Assembly: GCA_016721305.1 (NCBI GenBank)
Contig: JADKIH010000014.1
Location: 34,566-98,565, forward strand
DNA: 64,000 nucleotides
Direction: 5' to 3'
Source: Bacteroidota bacterium
GTDB lineage: Bacteria > Bacteroidota > Bacteroidia > AKYH767-A > 2013-40CM-41-45
Of this stretch, positions 8,352 through 17,228 are shown piece after piece. The position numbers were made by a program, and so were the translations under genes. The notes beneath the pieces were generated by a model that saw only the letters and a list, made by a program, of their open reading frames with translations, was not told the DNA's origin and did no database searches. How positions within the stretch are numbered: the stretch's first letter is position 1; the number at the start of each line of letters is the position of its first letter.

Positions 8352-9104
8352 ATGGCTTCAAAAGGACTAATATTGCGTAAATCGAATTCAAAATCAACAG
8401 TCAAGGCTGAAACAGCTAAGACTTCAACTAAGGCCGCTCCTGTAAAATCTACAGAGAAATACGCGCCGACTAAAAAGCAACTTGCTCCATTGCATATCGC
8501 TATTGCCGGAAATATCGGTGCAGGTAAGACAACTCTTACTTCTCTGCTGGCTAAAACGATGAAATGGGAACCTCACTATGAGGACGTTGACGATAATCCA
8601 TATCTGAACGACTTCTATGAAGATATGCAACGTTGGTCTTTCAATCTGCAAATCTACTTCCTCAATAGTCGTTTTGAACAAATCACTAAAATCCGTCAAA
8701 GCGGTAAAACCATCATTCAGGATCGTACGATTTATGAAGATGCTCACATCTTTGCTCCAAACCTTCATTCGATGGGTTTGATGACAACTCGTGATTTCAA
8801 TAACTACCAGTCATTGTTTGGCCTGATGACAAAATTCGTTTCACCGCCGGATTTGCTTATTTATCTCCGTGCAAGTGTTCCGACTTTAGTTAATCAAATT
8901 GCCCGCCGTGGACGTGAATATGAAAATTCTATCCGTATCGATTATTTGAAACGTTTGAATGAGCGCTATGAAGCATGGATTTCTACTTACGAGCAGGGAA
9001 AACTCCTCATTATCGATATCGATGATTTAAACTTCGCAGATAATCCGGAGGATATGAGCAAGATCATCAATAAAATAAATGCTGAAATCAACGGACTGTT
9101 TTAA
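8352..9104 (+). CDS. Deoxynucleoside kinase with a basic N-terminal extension
   Basis: 250 residues. The P-loop GNIGAGKT is at residues 53-60; the ERS/DRT-type motif (QDRTIYEDAHIF) and the RRGREYE lid follow. It phosphorylates deoxynucleosides for dNTP salvage. The kinase domain begins near residue 45, so the first 45 residues, rich in Lys, Ser, Thr and Ala, are an extension not needed for the fold. No closer start codon before the P-loop is compelling. A terminator follows directly. Confidence 0.88.
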   Translation: MASKGLILRKSNSKSTVKAETAKTSTKAAPVKSTEKYAPTKKQLAPLHIAIAGNIGAGKTTLTSLLAKTMKWEPHYEDVDDNPYLNDFYEDMQRWSFNLQIYFLNSRFEQITKIRQSGKTIIQDRTIYEDAHIFAPNLHSMGLMTTRDFNNYQSLFGLMTKFVSPPDLLIYLRASVPTLVNQIARRGREYENSIRIDYLKRLNERYEAWISTYEQGKLLIIDIDDLNFADNPEDMSKIINKINAEINGLF

Positions 9105-9126
9105 TCAGACGTTTGCATAAAAAAGG

Positions 9127-9156
9127 AAAAGCCCGGGGAACTCTCCGGGCTTTTTA
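9127..9156 (+). terminator. Rho-independent terminator after the deoxynucleoside kinase gene
   Basis: AAAAGCCCGG and CCGGGCTTTT form a perfect stem with an eight-base loop; T run follows. The palindromic A/T flanks may also serve the convergent gene at 9175. Confidence 0.9.
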
Positions 9157-9174
9157 TATGTTGAGGCAATTTGA

Positions 9175-9924
9175 TTATCCACAGTGGTGAATATATTCGC
9201 TCAATTCATGAATGCTACTATCGAACGTAAATGAATTGTATGTTCGGAAATACATGTTCTGATCTACGGTTCTATTGTAAGCGAACTTTGCAAACTCAAG
9301 ACGGGAAGAATCGAAGCTGAAGTACTCGAGCAATTCAATCACCTGTTGCGTAGTGAGGTATTTATCAGAAACAATTTGCTCCGCAATATCCAATCGTGAA
9401 TGATCGAAGTTGATGTGATCGAGTGTTCGACGAAGTTCAGAGAACTCTGCGTCACACATTGCTATTGGTCCCTGATAACATTCTTCGTGTCCTATTGTTG
9501 AGTAAGAAGGAGAAGAACCGTTAGAATAACCAACTGCATAAATCGGATTTCCGGTTACTCCGGGCCTTACCTCACAAACCGGTGGAGGAAGAATTGGCGT
9601 GATTGAGTTAATTCGCAGGAATTCTGTTTCTATCAAGCTTGCGTTAACCACTGAGTTCATCGGAATTGAAACGTAACCGCTGTAAACCAGTTTTGCCTGA
9701 CGATGACGATCATTGCGCATGCGATAGATTGTCAGATAGTGATTACCCGGGTTCAGACCGTTGAATGAAAACTGATTGTTCGGATAACCGATGAATTGAT
9801 TGTCGAGCTGAACGGTGAAAAGATAACGACCGGTCATGCCCAGATTAAGAACGGATCCTTGTGCATGTGACTCGCTGCTCAGAGTAAGAATCCAGATTAG
9901 CAGAGTAAAGATTATCTTTTTCAT
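9175..9924 (-). CDS. Secreted DUF4476 domain protein
   Basis: 249 residues from the ATG at 9924, chosen because it directly opens a signal peptide (MKKIIFTLLIWIL, cleavage after SHA); the frame stays open 18 codons further up without a signal. The C-terminal 90 residues repeat a motif of the type F(D/x)SSRLEFAK, three to four times, which is DUF4476, a Bacteroidota domain of unknown function. The middle part contains a beta-rich PEGA-like segment (residues 25-90). Probably exported to periplasm or surface. Confidence 0.75.
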   Translation of the reverse strand: MKKIIFTLLIWILTLSSESHAQGSVLNLGMTGRYLFTVQLDNQFIGYPNNQFSFNGLNPGNHYLTIYRMRNDRHRQAKLVYSGYVSIPMNSVVNASLIETEFLRINSITPILPPPVCEVRPGVTGNPIYAVGYSNGSSPSYSTIGHEECYQGPIAMCDAEFSELRRTLDHINFDHSRLDIAEQIVSDKYLTTQQVIELLEYFSFDSSRLEFAKFAYNRTVDQNMYFRTYNSFTFDSSIHELSEYIHHCG

Positions 9925-10033
9925 AAGATGGGTTTTTGATTGTTTCAGCACATTTCCAAGATGTGTGCCAAAACGCATTCAAGCCCTGAAAAAGGATCAT
10001 TGCACTATATTCCGGGAAACTAAAAAGGATTCC

Positions 10034-10366
10034 TTAAAACGGCAAAAATTGACCAAAAAGCAACAAAAATAGGAGTGTGTTGCATACGGCAACCGGTAAA
10101 AAAATTCTTTTTGTCTTTAAATTAAAGGCCATTACACACAATAGTGTTTCCCCAATAATTGCAAAAAGTAACATCAAAACAGGAACAATCATCATCCCTG
10201 CCGATGAAAAGATGAATCCACACAAACTTGCAATTCCAATAAAAGAGAGACTTCCAACTGCCCAAACCAAAAAGGCTTTGATAAATGAATCCGTTGCTAC
10301 AAAACGTACCAGCAAAAGTTTAATCATAAAAACGAACAGCGTGAAATACCACATACTGATCATCAA
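10034..10366 (-). CDS. Small membrane protein of unknown function
   Basis: 110 residues with four predicted transmembrane segments (about residues 3-22, 32-52, 58-80, 88-107) and very short loops. I do not recognise a family. It lies downstream of the heptamer repeat at 10435-10532. An antisense frame exists over the same bases but has no membrane or domain features. Moderately confident that this is real because of its hydrophobic pattern. Confidence 0.5.
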   Translation of the reverse strand: MMISMWYFTLFVFMIKLLLVRFVATDSFIKAFLVWAVGSLSFIGIASLCGFIFSSAGMMIVPVLMLLFAIIGETLLCVMAFNLKTKRIFLPVAVCNTLLFLLLFGQFLPF

Positions 10367-10434
10367 TTCTAGGAATACGCTGGTAAAAATCCTCCGGACA
10401 TGGGGCGAATATAGTAATTTGTAAGTAGTAGTTT

Positions 10435-10532
10435 GTAAGTAGTAAGTAGTAAGTAGTAAGTAGTAAGTAGTAAGTAGTAAGTAGTAAGTGGTAAGTAGTA
10501 AGTCAACTTACTACTTACCACTTACTACTTAC
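10435..10532. repeat. Ten 7-base direct repeats ending in a perfect 27-base inverted repeat
   Basis: GTAAGTA is repeated in register from 10435 to 10504 (ten units with two variants, GTAAGTG and GTAAGTC). Bases 10477-10503 and 10506-10532 are perfect reverse complements with a two-base spacer. The inverted arm begins 2 bases after the stop of the flavin reductase gene on the minus strand. It could terminate that transcript. Confidence 0.93.
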
Positions 10533-10534
10533 AA

Positions 10535-11427
10535 TTAAAGAGCACAAAGTAAAACCAACCAAGCCTCATTCACATGTCCCTTGTCAAGCAGGGTCTTTGC
10601 GAGCTCGTGGAGTTTTTGTTGGTAGACTTCCTGATTGTGGCCAAAGCGGGTGTGTAATTCTTTCATGAAATCTTTTTGCTTGTATTGATTTACGATTTCC
10701 TGCTCGGGAAGGCGTTCTACGTTGCCTAATTGCCCGAGATTGTTTCCGGTGAGAATTTTACTCAGTCTGATGGATGCAGGCAATGTGTCAACGCCTATAC
10801 CAAGAGTGGTTAATGGTTTAGCAACTTCGAAAAGAGCAGAACCGCTCGCGCGACAATATAAATCGCCTCCCATGCGGGCAACTAATCAATTTTATTCGGA
10901 TCAATCTTTTTGTCTTCATTCAAAACATCGGCTGAAACGTGCATTAGTAAAATCTCACAGATGATCAGATTGGCGGCTCCGCCATTTGGCCCCATTTCTT
11001 TTACTTCAACAACTTTGCATTCCATCTGCACCGGTGATTCTTTTACGCGAAATGGTTTTACTATTTCCGAGGCGATTGGTGTAAAGCCGGCTTTTGTAAA
11101 CTCGTTTACACCTTTCGGATACTCTGTACTTGCCAGTGACATTTGCTGTACCATTGCGTAGTTAACCACATTGATAACGACCTCTCCGGTTTCATACACA
11201 TTTTCGAGCGTGTGCTTGATAGTATTATCTCGAACTCTTCTTGCAGGAGAAAAAACAATAGTTGGAGGGTTGCTGCCGAATGCATTGAAAAAGCTGAATG
11301 GCGAAAGATTGAGATTCCCTTCTTTGTCGATCGTAGAGGCAAAAGCAATCGGGCGTGGTGCAATGGCTGCCAGCATATAGCTGTGGAGCACATTTGTTTT
11401 TATTTCTTTCGGATCAATTCTTAGCAT
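10535..11427 (-). CDS. Flavin reductase family protein (one-base frameshift)
   Basis: The N-terminal 181 residues are an FMN-binding split-barrel flavin reductase (APRPIAFAST, LSPFSFFN, RDNTIKHT). The frame stops at 10882 after DPNKID, while the next frame continues with LVARMGG and a C-terminal part of about 110 residues normally found in the same protein in Bacteroidota. Adding one A/T at 10884-10885 (GATTTAG instead of GATTAG) joins them into 297 residues. It probably reduces FMN or a bound flavin with NAD(P)H; the partner is unknown. Most likely intact in the organism. Confidence 0.83.
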
Positions 11428-11496
11428 AGCGCAGTTTCAAGATGCGCAAAGGTACGATTCTCCGGGAATCATAAATCCGGTCTTGCGGGGAATGTG

Positions 11497-11832
11497 CTAT
11501 TTAGCAGGATGAACAATAAAGTACCATCCTATAAAAATGAGTATACCCAATATAAAAAACAAAATGAGCAATGTGTTGATGTCGACAAGTGCAAAGATCT
11601 TTTTGGCCGGCTTGTATTTCTTTCTCCCTCTTTGCTTGAGATCATGCATCAGCTTGTACAGATGCATGGAGTCGTCCATTTTTGAAATTCCATGCATTGC
11701 CTCATCGCACAAGCTGCATTCGAGCAAGTGTTTTTCTACTCGATGCATTTCGGCAGAATTCATCAGTTGCGATTGATATCGGATGATGTCTTCGCTGCTG
11801 AGATGATTAGATATGTTGGAACGTTCTTGCAC
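11497..11832 (-). CDS. Anti-sigma factor with zinc-finger (ZAS) motif and one membrane helix
   Basis: 111 residues. The motif H35-x3-C39-x2-C42 is the zinc-binding anti-sigma (ZAS/zf-HC2) signature, and one transmembrane helix lies at about residues 84-107 near the C-terminus. It starts 2 bases after the ECF sigma gene, the standard arrangement for an anti-sigma factor that holds its sigma factor at the membrane. The outer part is only a few residues, so sensing must involve another partner or the membrane itself. Confidence 0.8.
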   Translation of the reverse strand: MQERSNISNHLSSEDIIRYQSQLMNSAEMHRVEKHLLECSLCDEAMHGISKMDDSMHLYKLMHDLKQRGRKKYKPAKKIFALVDINTLLILFFILGILIFIGWYFIVHPAK

Positions 11833-11834
11833 GA

Positions 11835-12395
11835 TTATTTCTTTCTTTTCAATAAAATGATTTTCAGATTGCGTTTACCATCCTGAATAAAACTTTTTAC
11901 CTGATTAAGATTGTACCCTGTTTGATCTGCAATGTCTTTGTAGGATAGTTCACGTAAATAAAACAATTCTACACACCTGCGTTGATCGTCGTTCAGATTT
12001 TTTATGGCTTCGGCCAGATGTGGAAGGTATTTTTCAAATTCAGGATCATCCGAATCATCTTCCTGATTAGAATGATAGTCTTCTTTTAGCGGAACAAATT
12101 CTTTCTTCGAAGATATTATTTTGAGACAATGATTTCGAGTGACCGTATGTAACCACGATGAAAAGTATTGGATCTGGTATTTTAACAAGTCGCGCCCCAG
12201 ATTCTCAAAAATCTGGATGACGGCATCCTTGCATTCGTCTTCGTCTTTCAGGTAATTAAAGCTCACTGCATAGATAAGGTGGCTGTATCGCTCAAATAAT
12301 ACTCCTATTAATGCCGGATCCTGATCATTCCGGTATTGCCGGATGATCTCATCATCGGTGAGCAGCGATTTTTGACGGGATCTTAAAAATCTCAA
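11835..12395 (-). CDS. RNA polymerase sigma factor, ECF family
   Basis: 186 residues. Region 2 (residues about 25-95, with FERYSHLIYAVSFNYLKD and WLHTVTRNHCL) and region 4 (about 128-180, helix-turn-helix LSYKDIADQTGYNLNQVKSFI) are clear. The acidic linker around residue 110 is typical. Co-transcribed with the anti-sigma factor gene. Its targets cannot be read from this window. Confidence 0.88.
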   Translation of the reverse strand: MRFLRSRQKSLLTDDEIIRQYRNDQDPALIGVLFERYSHLIYAVSFNYLKDEDECKDAVIQIFENLGRDLLKYQIQYFSSWLHTVTRNHCLKIISSKKEFVPLKEDYHSNQEDDSDDPEFEKYLPHLAEAIKNLNDDQRRCVELFYLRELSYKDIADQTGYNLNQVKSFIQDGKRNLKIILLKRKK

Positions 12396-12490
12396 AACCA
12401 GAAGGTATTAAAGTGGAGTAGAAGCTTGGCTCAATAATAATCTTTCCTTTTTGATCGCGAAACAAGCTTTTTCCATAATTCGTGTCTCTT

Positions 12491-12520
12491 TTGAGCAGAT
12501 GAAAATAAAGTGTATCTTCG
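12491..12520 (+). promoter_or_regulatory. Bacteroidota promoter upstream of tRNA-Leu
   Basis: TTG at 12491-12493, 19 bases, then TATCTTCG at 12513-12520, a close match to the -33/-7 arrangement. The tRNA begins 36 bases downstream, and tig may be read from the same start. Confidence 0.6.
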
Positions 12521-12556
12521 CGTCCCGTTTTTGAGCAATTGCTCAAAAGTCACGCT

Positions 12557-12641
12557 GCGGGCGTGGCGTAATTGGCAGCCGCGCCAGACTTAGGATCTGG
12601 TGGAGCAATCCGTGGGGGTTCGAGTCCCTTCGCCCGCACCA
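12557..12641 (+). tRNA. tRNA-Leu, anticodon UAG
   Basis: The acceptor stem GCGGGCG pairs with CGCCCGC. The anticodon arm is CCAGA-CTTAGGA-TCTGG with anticodon TAG (reads CUA/CUG Leu codons). A long variable arm and a T-arm GGGTTCGAGTCCC follow, and CCA is encoded at 12639-12641. The long variable arm fits the class II leucine tRNA. Confidence 0.96.
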
Positions 12642-12776
12642 ACGAATCCCGGCATTTTGCCGGGATATTGTATTAATGCCATTCCTGTTTCAAATTGTTG
12701 AGGAAAATGGTGTTTTACGGGAAAGTCAATTGTGACTCTTCCGTTTATTCAACCAAATAGGTTAAAATCGATTATC

Positions 12777-14149
12777 ATGAATATTTCCAAACATCAAATC
12801 GACGACTTAAATGCCGTCATTTCCGTTGACCTTCAGCCGGAAGATTATCAGGGACGAGTAAATCAGGTTCTCCGTAATTATCAAAAAACCGCGAAAGTGC
12901 CGGGATTCCGTCCGGGTAATGTACCTACCGGAATGATTAAAAAGATGTACGGTAAAGCTGTTCTTGTTGAAGAATTAAACCGCCTTTTGAGTGAAGAGCT
13001 TGGAAAATATATTTACGAAAATAAGATCGAGGTTTTAGGTAGTCCGCTTCCAAAACGTACTTCTGAAGAACAACCATTCGAAGAAGGAAGAAACTTCAAA
13101 TTCGAATATGAAATAGGTCTGGCTCCGGCTATTGATGTAAAGTTCCTTCAACTAAAATTCCTTACTACCTGGTAAAGATCGATGAGAAGATGGTAGAAGA
13201 TGATATCAATGATATCCGTCGTCGCTATGGTAAATTCTCTAACCCTGAATCAGCTGAAGAAACTTCAATCCTCTACGGTGAATTCAATGAGTTGGATGAA
13301 GCCGGTGCATTGAAAGAGGGTGGAAATAAAACGACAACAACTATATCTATTGAATTGATTACTGATGTTGCTAAGCGTAAACCATTCTTGGGTTTGAAAA
13401 AAGGCGATGTGGTTGATTTCAATCCAATGGAAACTTTCCGTTCTGAGGCTGAAATATCTTCTATGCTGCGTGTCGATAAAGATTCTCCAGCAATGAAGTC
13501 TTCATACCGCTTCACAGTAATGACTGTGAACAAAGTTGAAAAGGCTGATTTGAATCAGGAATTGTTCGATAAGCTTTTCGGAGAAGGTATTGTTACAACG
13601 GAAGATGATTTCCGCACGAAGATTCGTGAGGGAATTGCTTCATATTTTGAAAAAGAAAGCGATAAGAAATTTAGAAAAGATATTCGCAATTTATTCCTCG
13701 AACAAATTGCCGTTCCTCTTCCGGATGAATTCCTTAAGCGTATGCTGAAAGCAAATCAGGAAAAGGAAATGGATGACCATACTTTCGATCACGAATACTA
13801 TCACTTGTCTGAAGATCTCCGTTGGAATCTTATCCAGAATAAATTAGCCGAAGCAAATTCAATCGCTGTTGAGCGTGAAGAAGTTTTAGAAGTTTCTCGT
13901 CAAATGATTCGTCAGCAGTTTTCGCAATATGGCGTTCCTGCACCTGAAAGCGAAAAGCTCGAAGAACTTTCGAATAACTATTTGCAAGAAGAAAACAATG
14001 CAGAACGCGTTGAACGTATCATTCGCGAAAACAAAATATTTGACGTGTTGAAGAAAGAAGTGAAGCTTGATATTCACGAAATGCCATACCAGGATTTCGT
14101 TGCCAAGCTCAATGAGCAAACTCAGCACGAAACCGAGCATCATCACTAA
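12777..14149 (+). CDS. tig: Trigger factor (one-base frameshift)
   Basis: Ribosome-bound chaperone and peptidyl-prolyl isomerase. The start at 12777 gives the standard N-terminus; the GFRPGNVP ribosome-docking signature lies near residue 43. The first frame runs into a stop at 13175; the second, from about 13160, continues with KIDEKMVEDDIN. One missing A in the AAAA run at 13154-13157 restores LKIPYYLVKID and a protein of 457 residues, the normal length. The C-terminus ends in a His-rich HETEHHH. The order tig-clpP-clpX is standard in Bacteroidota. Confidence 0.93.
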
Positions 14150-14172
14150 GCCGACTTAGTCGGTAGGGTATT

Positions 14173-14209
14173 GGGGAGACTTCCTGTTTGGAGGGTCTCC
14201 CTTTTTTTT
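14173..14209 (+). terminator. Rho-independent terminator after tig
   Basis: GGGGAGACTTCC pairs with GGAGGGTCTCCC (imperfect centre), followed by eight T. Confidence 0.85.
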
Positions 14210-14211
14210 AT

Positions 14212-14305
14212 TCGTTAATTCGTTAATTCGTTAATTTATGTATCGAATTTTCAAGCGGTAGTTTCATAGTCAAGTACATTAACTAATCAACTAATTAACT
14301 AATTG
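14212..14305. repeat. 8-base direct repeats with a degenerate inverted copy
   Basis: TTCGTTAA is repeated three times from 14212, directly after the tig terminator. At about 14278-14305 an (AACTAATT)-type array reads, on the other strand, TTAATTAG, an inverted relative of the first array with CG changed to AG. The rest of the 14150-14447 gap holds no gene that I can support. Confidence 0.65.
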
Positions 14306-14447
14306 TACGAGGCTGTTTCGTGTTGAAAACTATTTAGTTACTGGGAAGGATTCGGCAGTTACAGGGTTAATTTTGACAAACTGAAATAAAACGGGCAACC
14401 AAACGTCGTTTTATTCAGTATACAGACCCTTAAAACCAAAATCTATT

Positions 14448-15128
14448 ATGAATTACGCAGATGAATTCCGTAAGTATGCCGTGAAGCACCAGGGCATCAG
14501 CAGTCTGTCGGTCGACAGTTTCGTTTCTGCAGTGAGAGCTGATTACATATCTCCTACAATTATCGAAGAGCGTCAATTGAACATTGCTACCATGGACGTA
14601 TTCTCCCGTCTGATGATGGATCGCATCATCTTCCTCGGAGTTGGAATTAACGACTATGTTTCAAATATTATCCAGGCTCAATTGCTGTTTCTGGAATCGG
14701 TAGATGCAAAGAAAGACATTCAGATTTATTTGAATAGTCCGGGCGGTTCAGTGTATGCCGGCTTAGGTATCTACGATACAATGCAATTCATTCAACCTAG
14801 TGTTGCTACGATCTGTACAGGTATGGCTGCTTCTATGGGAGCTGTATTAATGTGCGCAGGCGCAAAAGGTAAGCGTGCAGCGTTGAAACACGCTCGTGTC
14901 ATGATTCACCAGCCGATGGGTGGAGCAGAAGGACAGGCATCAGATATCGAAATCACAGCACGTGAAATTCAGAAGTTGAAGAAAGAATTGTATGAGATCA
15001 TTGCATCTCATTCGGGCCAGACGTATGAAAAAGTTTGGAAAGATTCGGATCGCGACTACTGGATGACGGCTGAAGAAGCTAAAGAATACGGTATGATCGA
15101 TGAGGTATTGACTCGCAAGAAGAGCTAA
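14448..15128 (+). CDS. clpP: ATP-dependent Clp protease, proteolytic subunit
   Basis: 226 residues. Serine peptidase that forms two stacked heptamers and degrades proteins fed by ClpX or ClpA/C. Ser129 in the GMAASMGAV motif and His154 in MIHQPMGG are the catalytic residues; NSPGGSV forms the oxyanion region. The N-terminal 30 residues probably include a propeptide. clpX follows 164 bases downstream beyond a terminator-like hairpin. Confidence 0.97.
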   Translation: MNYADEFRKYAVKHQGISSLSVDSFVSAVRADYISPTIIEERQLNIATMDVFSRLMMDRIIFLGVGINDYVSNIIQAQLLFLESVDAKKDIQIYLNSPGGSVYAGLGIYDTMQFIQPSVATICTGMAASMGAVLMCAGAKGKRAALKHARVMIHQPMGGAEGQASDIEITAREIQKLKKELYEIIASHSGQTYEKVWKDSDRDYWMTAEEAKEYGMIDEVLTRKKS

Positions 15129-15147
15129 TTCCCTCTAAAAACCTTTC

Positions 15148-15223
15148 AAAACGGGCAATTATCAACGGATGTACAGATTTTAAGAATCTGTAATTCCGAT
15201 GGATACTTGCCCGTTTCTTTTTT
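15148..15223 (+). terminator. Long hairpin terminator between clpP and clpX
   Basis: AAACGGGCAA at 15148 pairs with TTGCCCGTTT ending near 15216, enclosing a smaller ACAGATT/AATCTGT hairpin; a T run follows. It would separate or attenuate clpX transcription from clpP. Confidence 0.72.
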
Positions 15224-15292
15224 AGTCGGCTCGGTCAAACTATTTTGTCTAACTTGCGTTTAATTTTTTTCCGGGGTTATTCCCGTATTCCT

Positions 15293-16534
15293 ATGAAAAA
15301 TCAGAAAGAAATAAAATGTTCGTTTTGCGGCAGGGACAAGAGTGAGACTTATGTTCTTATTGCCGGTATTACCGGACATATCTGTGATCAGTGTATTCAG
15401 CAAGCTCAGAATATTCTCAATGATGAGATGAACAGTAAGTTGAAGAACACCATCAACTCTCATCTGACTTTACTGAAGCCGATGGAGATCAAAAAATTTC
15501 TTGATCAATATGTCATTGGCCAGGATGAAGCCAAAAAGGTCCTCTCTGTAGCGGTGTATAATCACTACAAGAGAATTTCAAGCAAAATCAAGAAACAGGA
15601 CGAAATCGAGATCGAAAAGTCCAATATCATTTTGGTTGGTGAAACCGGAACCGGTAAGACACTCTTAGCCCGAACCATTGCCAAAATGCTCAACGTTCCT
15701 TTCTGCATTGCCGATGCAACGGTTCTAACCGAAGCCGGTTATGTAGGAGAAGATGTGGAAAGCATTCTTACCCGCTTGCTGCAATCGGCTGATTATGATG
15801 TTGCTTCAGCAGAACGCGGCATTGTCTACATCGACGAAATCGACAAAATTGCCCGAAAAAGTGATAATCCGTCAATTACCCGTGATGTAAGCGGTGAGGG
15901 TGTTCAACAGGCGCTATTGAAATTGCTCGAAGGATCGATTGTAAACGTACCACCACAAGGCGGTCGTAAACATCCGGAGCAGAAAATGATTTCGATGGAC
16001 ACGCAGAATATCCTCTTTATATGTGGAGGAGCATTCGACGGCATTGAGAAGAAAATTGCTAAACGATTGCAAACCAATGCAATTGGTTATAAGGCAGGCC
16101 GTGAAGCCGATCAATTCGATAAAGCAAATTACCTCCAGTATATTAGTCCGGCCGATTTAAAGTCGTTCGGTATTATTCCGGAACTCATTGGCCGTCTGCC
16201 GATTGTGACACATTTGGATCCATTGGACAAGCCGGCGCTTCGTGCCATCTTGACCGAACCGAAGAATGCTTTAATGAAGCAATACGAGAAGTTATTTGAG
16301 CTGGAGTCGATCAATCTCGTTTTCGACAAAGGCGTGCTCGACTTTATTGTTGAAAAAGCCTTCGAATTTAAGCTGGGAGCGCGTGGATTGAGGTCGATTT
16401 GTGAGGCCATTCTGTTGGATGCCATGTTCGAAATTCCGACTTCGAAGTCAAATTCAAAGGAATTTGTGGTTAATCTCAGCTATGCGAAAGAAAAATTCGC
16501 CAAAACGAATGTCAATAAGCTCAAAGTAGCCTAA
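15293..16534 (+). CDS. clpX: ATP-dependent Clp protease, ATP-binding subunit ClpX
   Basis: 413 residues from the ATG at 15293; the frame is open to 15245 but only with a TTG start, and the ATG matches the family N-terminus. The zinc-binding domain uses C9, C12, C31 and C34. Walker A GETGTGKT, the pore loop GYVGEDV, Walker B VYIDEID and the RKH loop (GGRKHPEQ) are present. It unfolds substrates and passes them to ClpP. Confidence 0.97.
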   Translation: MKNQKEIKCSFCGRDKSETYVLIAGITGHICDQCIQQAQNILNDEMNSKLKNTINSHLTLLKPMEIKKFLDQYVIGQDEAKKVLSVAVYNHYKRISSKIKKQDEIEIEKSNIILVGETGTGKTLLARTIAKMLNVPFCIADATVLTEAGYVGEDVESILTRLLQSADYDVASAERGIVYIDEIDKIARKSDNPSITRDVSGEGVQQALLKLLEGSIVNVPPQGGRKHPEQKMISMDTQNILFICGGAFDGIEKKIAKRLQTNAIGYKAGREADQFDKANYLQYISPADLKSFGIIPELIGRLPIVTHLDPLDKPALRAILTEPKNALMKQYEKLFELESINLVFDKGVLDFIVEKAFEFKLGARGLRSICEAILLDAMFEIPTSKSNSKEFVVNLSYAKEKFAKTNVNKLKVA

Positions 16535-16552
16535 CAATATGATTTTCAAATT

Positions 16553-16581
16553 AAAGGCCGTGTACTCCACGGCCTTTTTTT
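16553..16581 (+). terminator. Rho-independent terminator after clpX
   Basis: AAAGGCCGTG and CACGGCCTTT form a stem around a short loop; seven T follow. Confidence 0.9.
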
Positions 16582-16685
16582 ATGATCTTTTCTCAGCATT
16601 AACCATGTAATTTGATACTTTTGCAGCCCCGAATTGCCAAGCTTGGTTGGAAACCGCAGTTTGTTAAAATATTTTATCAACAGTA

Positions 16686-16716
16686 TTTGGTAAATAAAAA
16701 CAATAGTATACCTTTG
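16686..16716 (+). promoter_or_regulatory. Bacteroidota promoter of the ribosomal protein superoperon
   Basis: TTTG at 16686-16689, a 19-base spacer, then TACCTTTG at 16709-16716: an exact -33/-7 match. rpsL starts 64 bases downstream. A second -7-like TACTTTTG at 16616-16623 may give an additional start. Confidence 0.85.
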
Positions 16717-16780
16717 CATTCCCCAAAAAGGGGCAATTCGAATTAAAAATCAGAATCTTAAACAGTAAGAACTCCTAAGA

Positions 16781-17161
16781 ATGCCTACGATACAACAGTT
16801 AGTTCGTAAAGGTCGCTCAAAACTGATCGATAAAAGTAAATCACCGGCGCTTGCTTCATGTCCGCAACGCAGAGGTGTTTGCACACGTGTATATACGACT
16901 ACACCAAAGAAGCCAAATTCGGCGATGCGTAAAGTTGCCCGTGTTCGTTTAACGAATAAATACGAGGTAACCGCTTACATTCCGGGTGAAGGACACAACT
17001 TACAAGAGCACTCAATCGTGATGATTCGCGGTGGTCGTGTTAAGGATCTTCCGGGAGTTCGTTACCACATCATTCGTGGAACACTCGATACGGCAGGTGT
17101 TGAAGGACGTAAACAACAACGTTCAAAATACGGAACTAAGCGTCCTAAAAGAAGGTGCTAA
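16781..17161 (+). CDS. rpsL: 30S ribosomal protein S12 (uS12)
   Basis: 126 residues, full length. Decoding-centre protein; the TTPKKPNSAMRKVARVRL and GHNLQEHS segments, where streptomycin-resistance changes occur, are unaltered (K in TPKKPNS, K is replaced by none). First gene of the superoperon, followed by rpsG after 67 bases. Confidence 0.97.
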   Translation: MPTIQQLVRKGRSKLIDKSKSPALASCPQRRGVCTRVYTTTPKKPNSAMRKVARVRLTNKYEVTAYIPGEGHNLQEHSIVMIRGGRVKDLPGVRYHIIRGTLDTAGVEGRKQQRSKYGTKRPKRRC

Positions 17162-17228
17162 GAAATAGTCTTAGTCTTTAGTCGAAAGTCAAAAAAATAA
17201 CAAATAAGAATACTTCAATTATAAAGTA

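Noticed and set aside
10077..10424. Plus-strand 115-residue reading frame opposite the small membrane protein
   Set aside because: No family motif, no clear start context, and it mirrors a highly hydrophobic frame on the other strand, which is the better candidate.
10435..10532. CRISPR-like array
   Set aside because: Units are 7 bases and directly adjacent with no spacers, and no cas gene is present; the same holds for the arrays at 38603 and 62541.
13154..13190. Programmed frameshift in tig
   Set aside because: No slippery heptamer with downstream structure; the break is a single missing A in a run, identical in kind to breaks in many unrelated genes here.
14210..14447. Mobile element remnant upstream of clpP
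   Set aside because: No transposase fragment or target duplication; only short direct and inverted repeats typical of the other sites.
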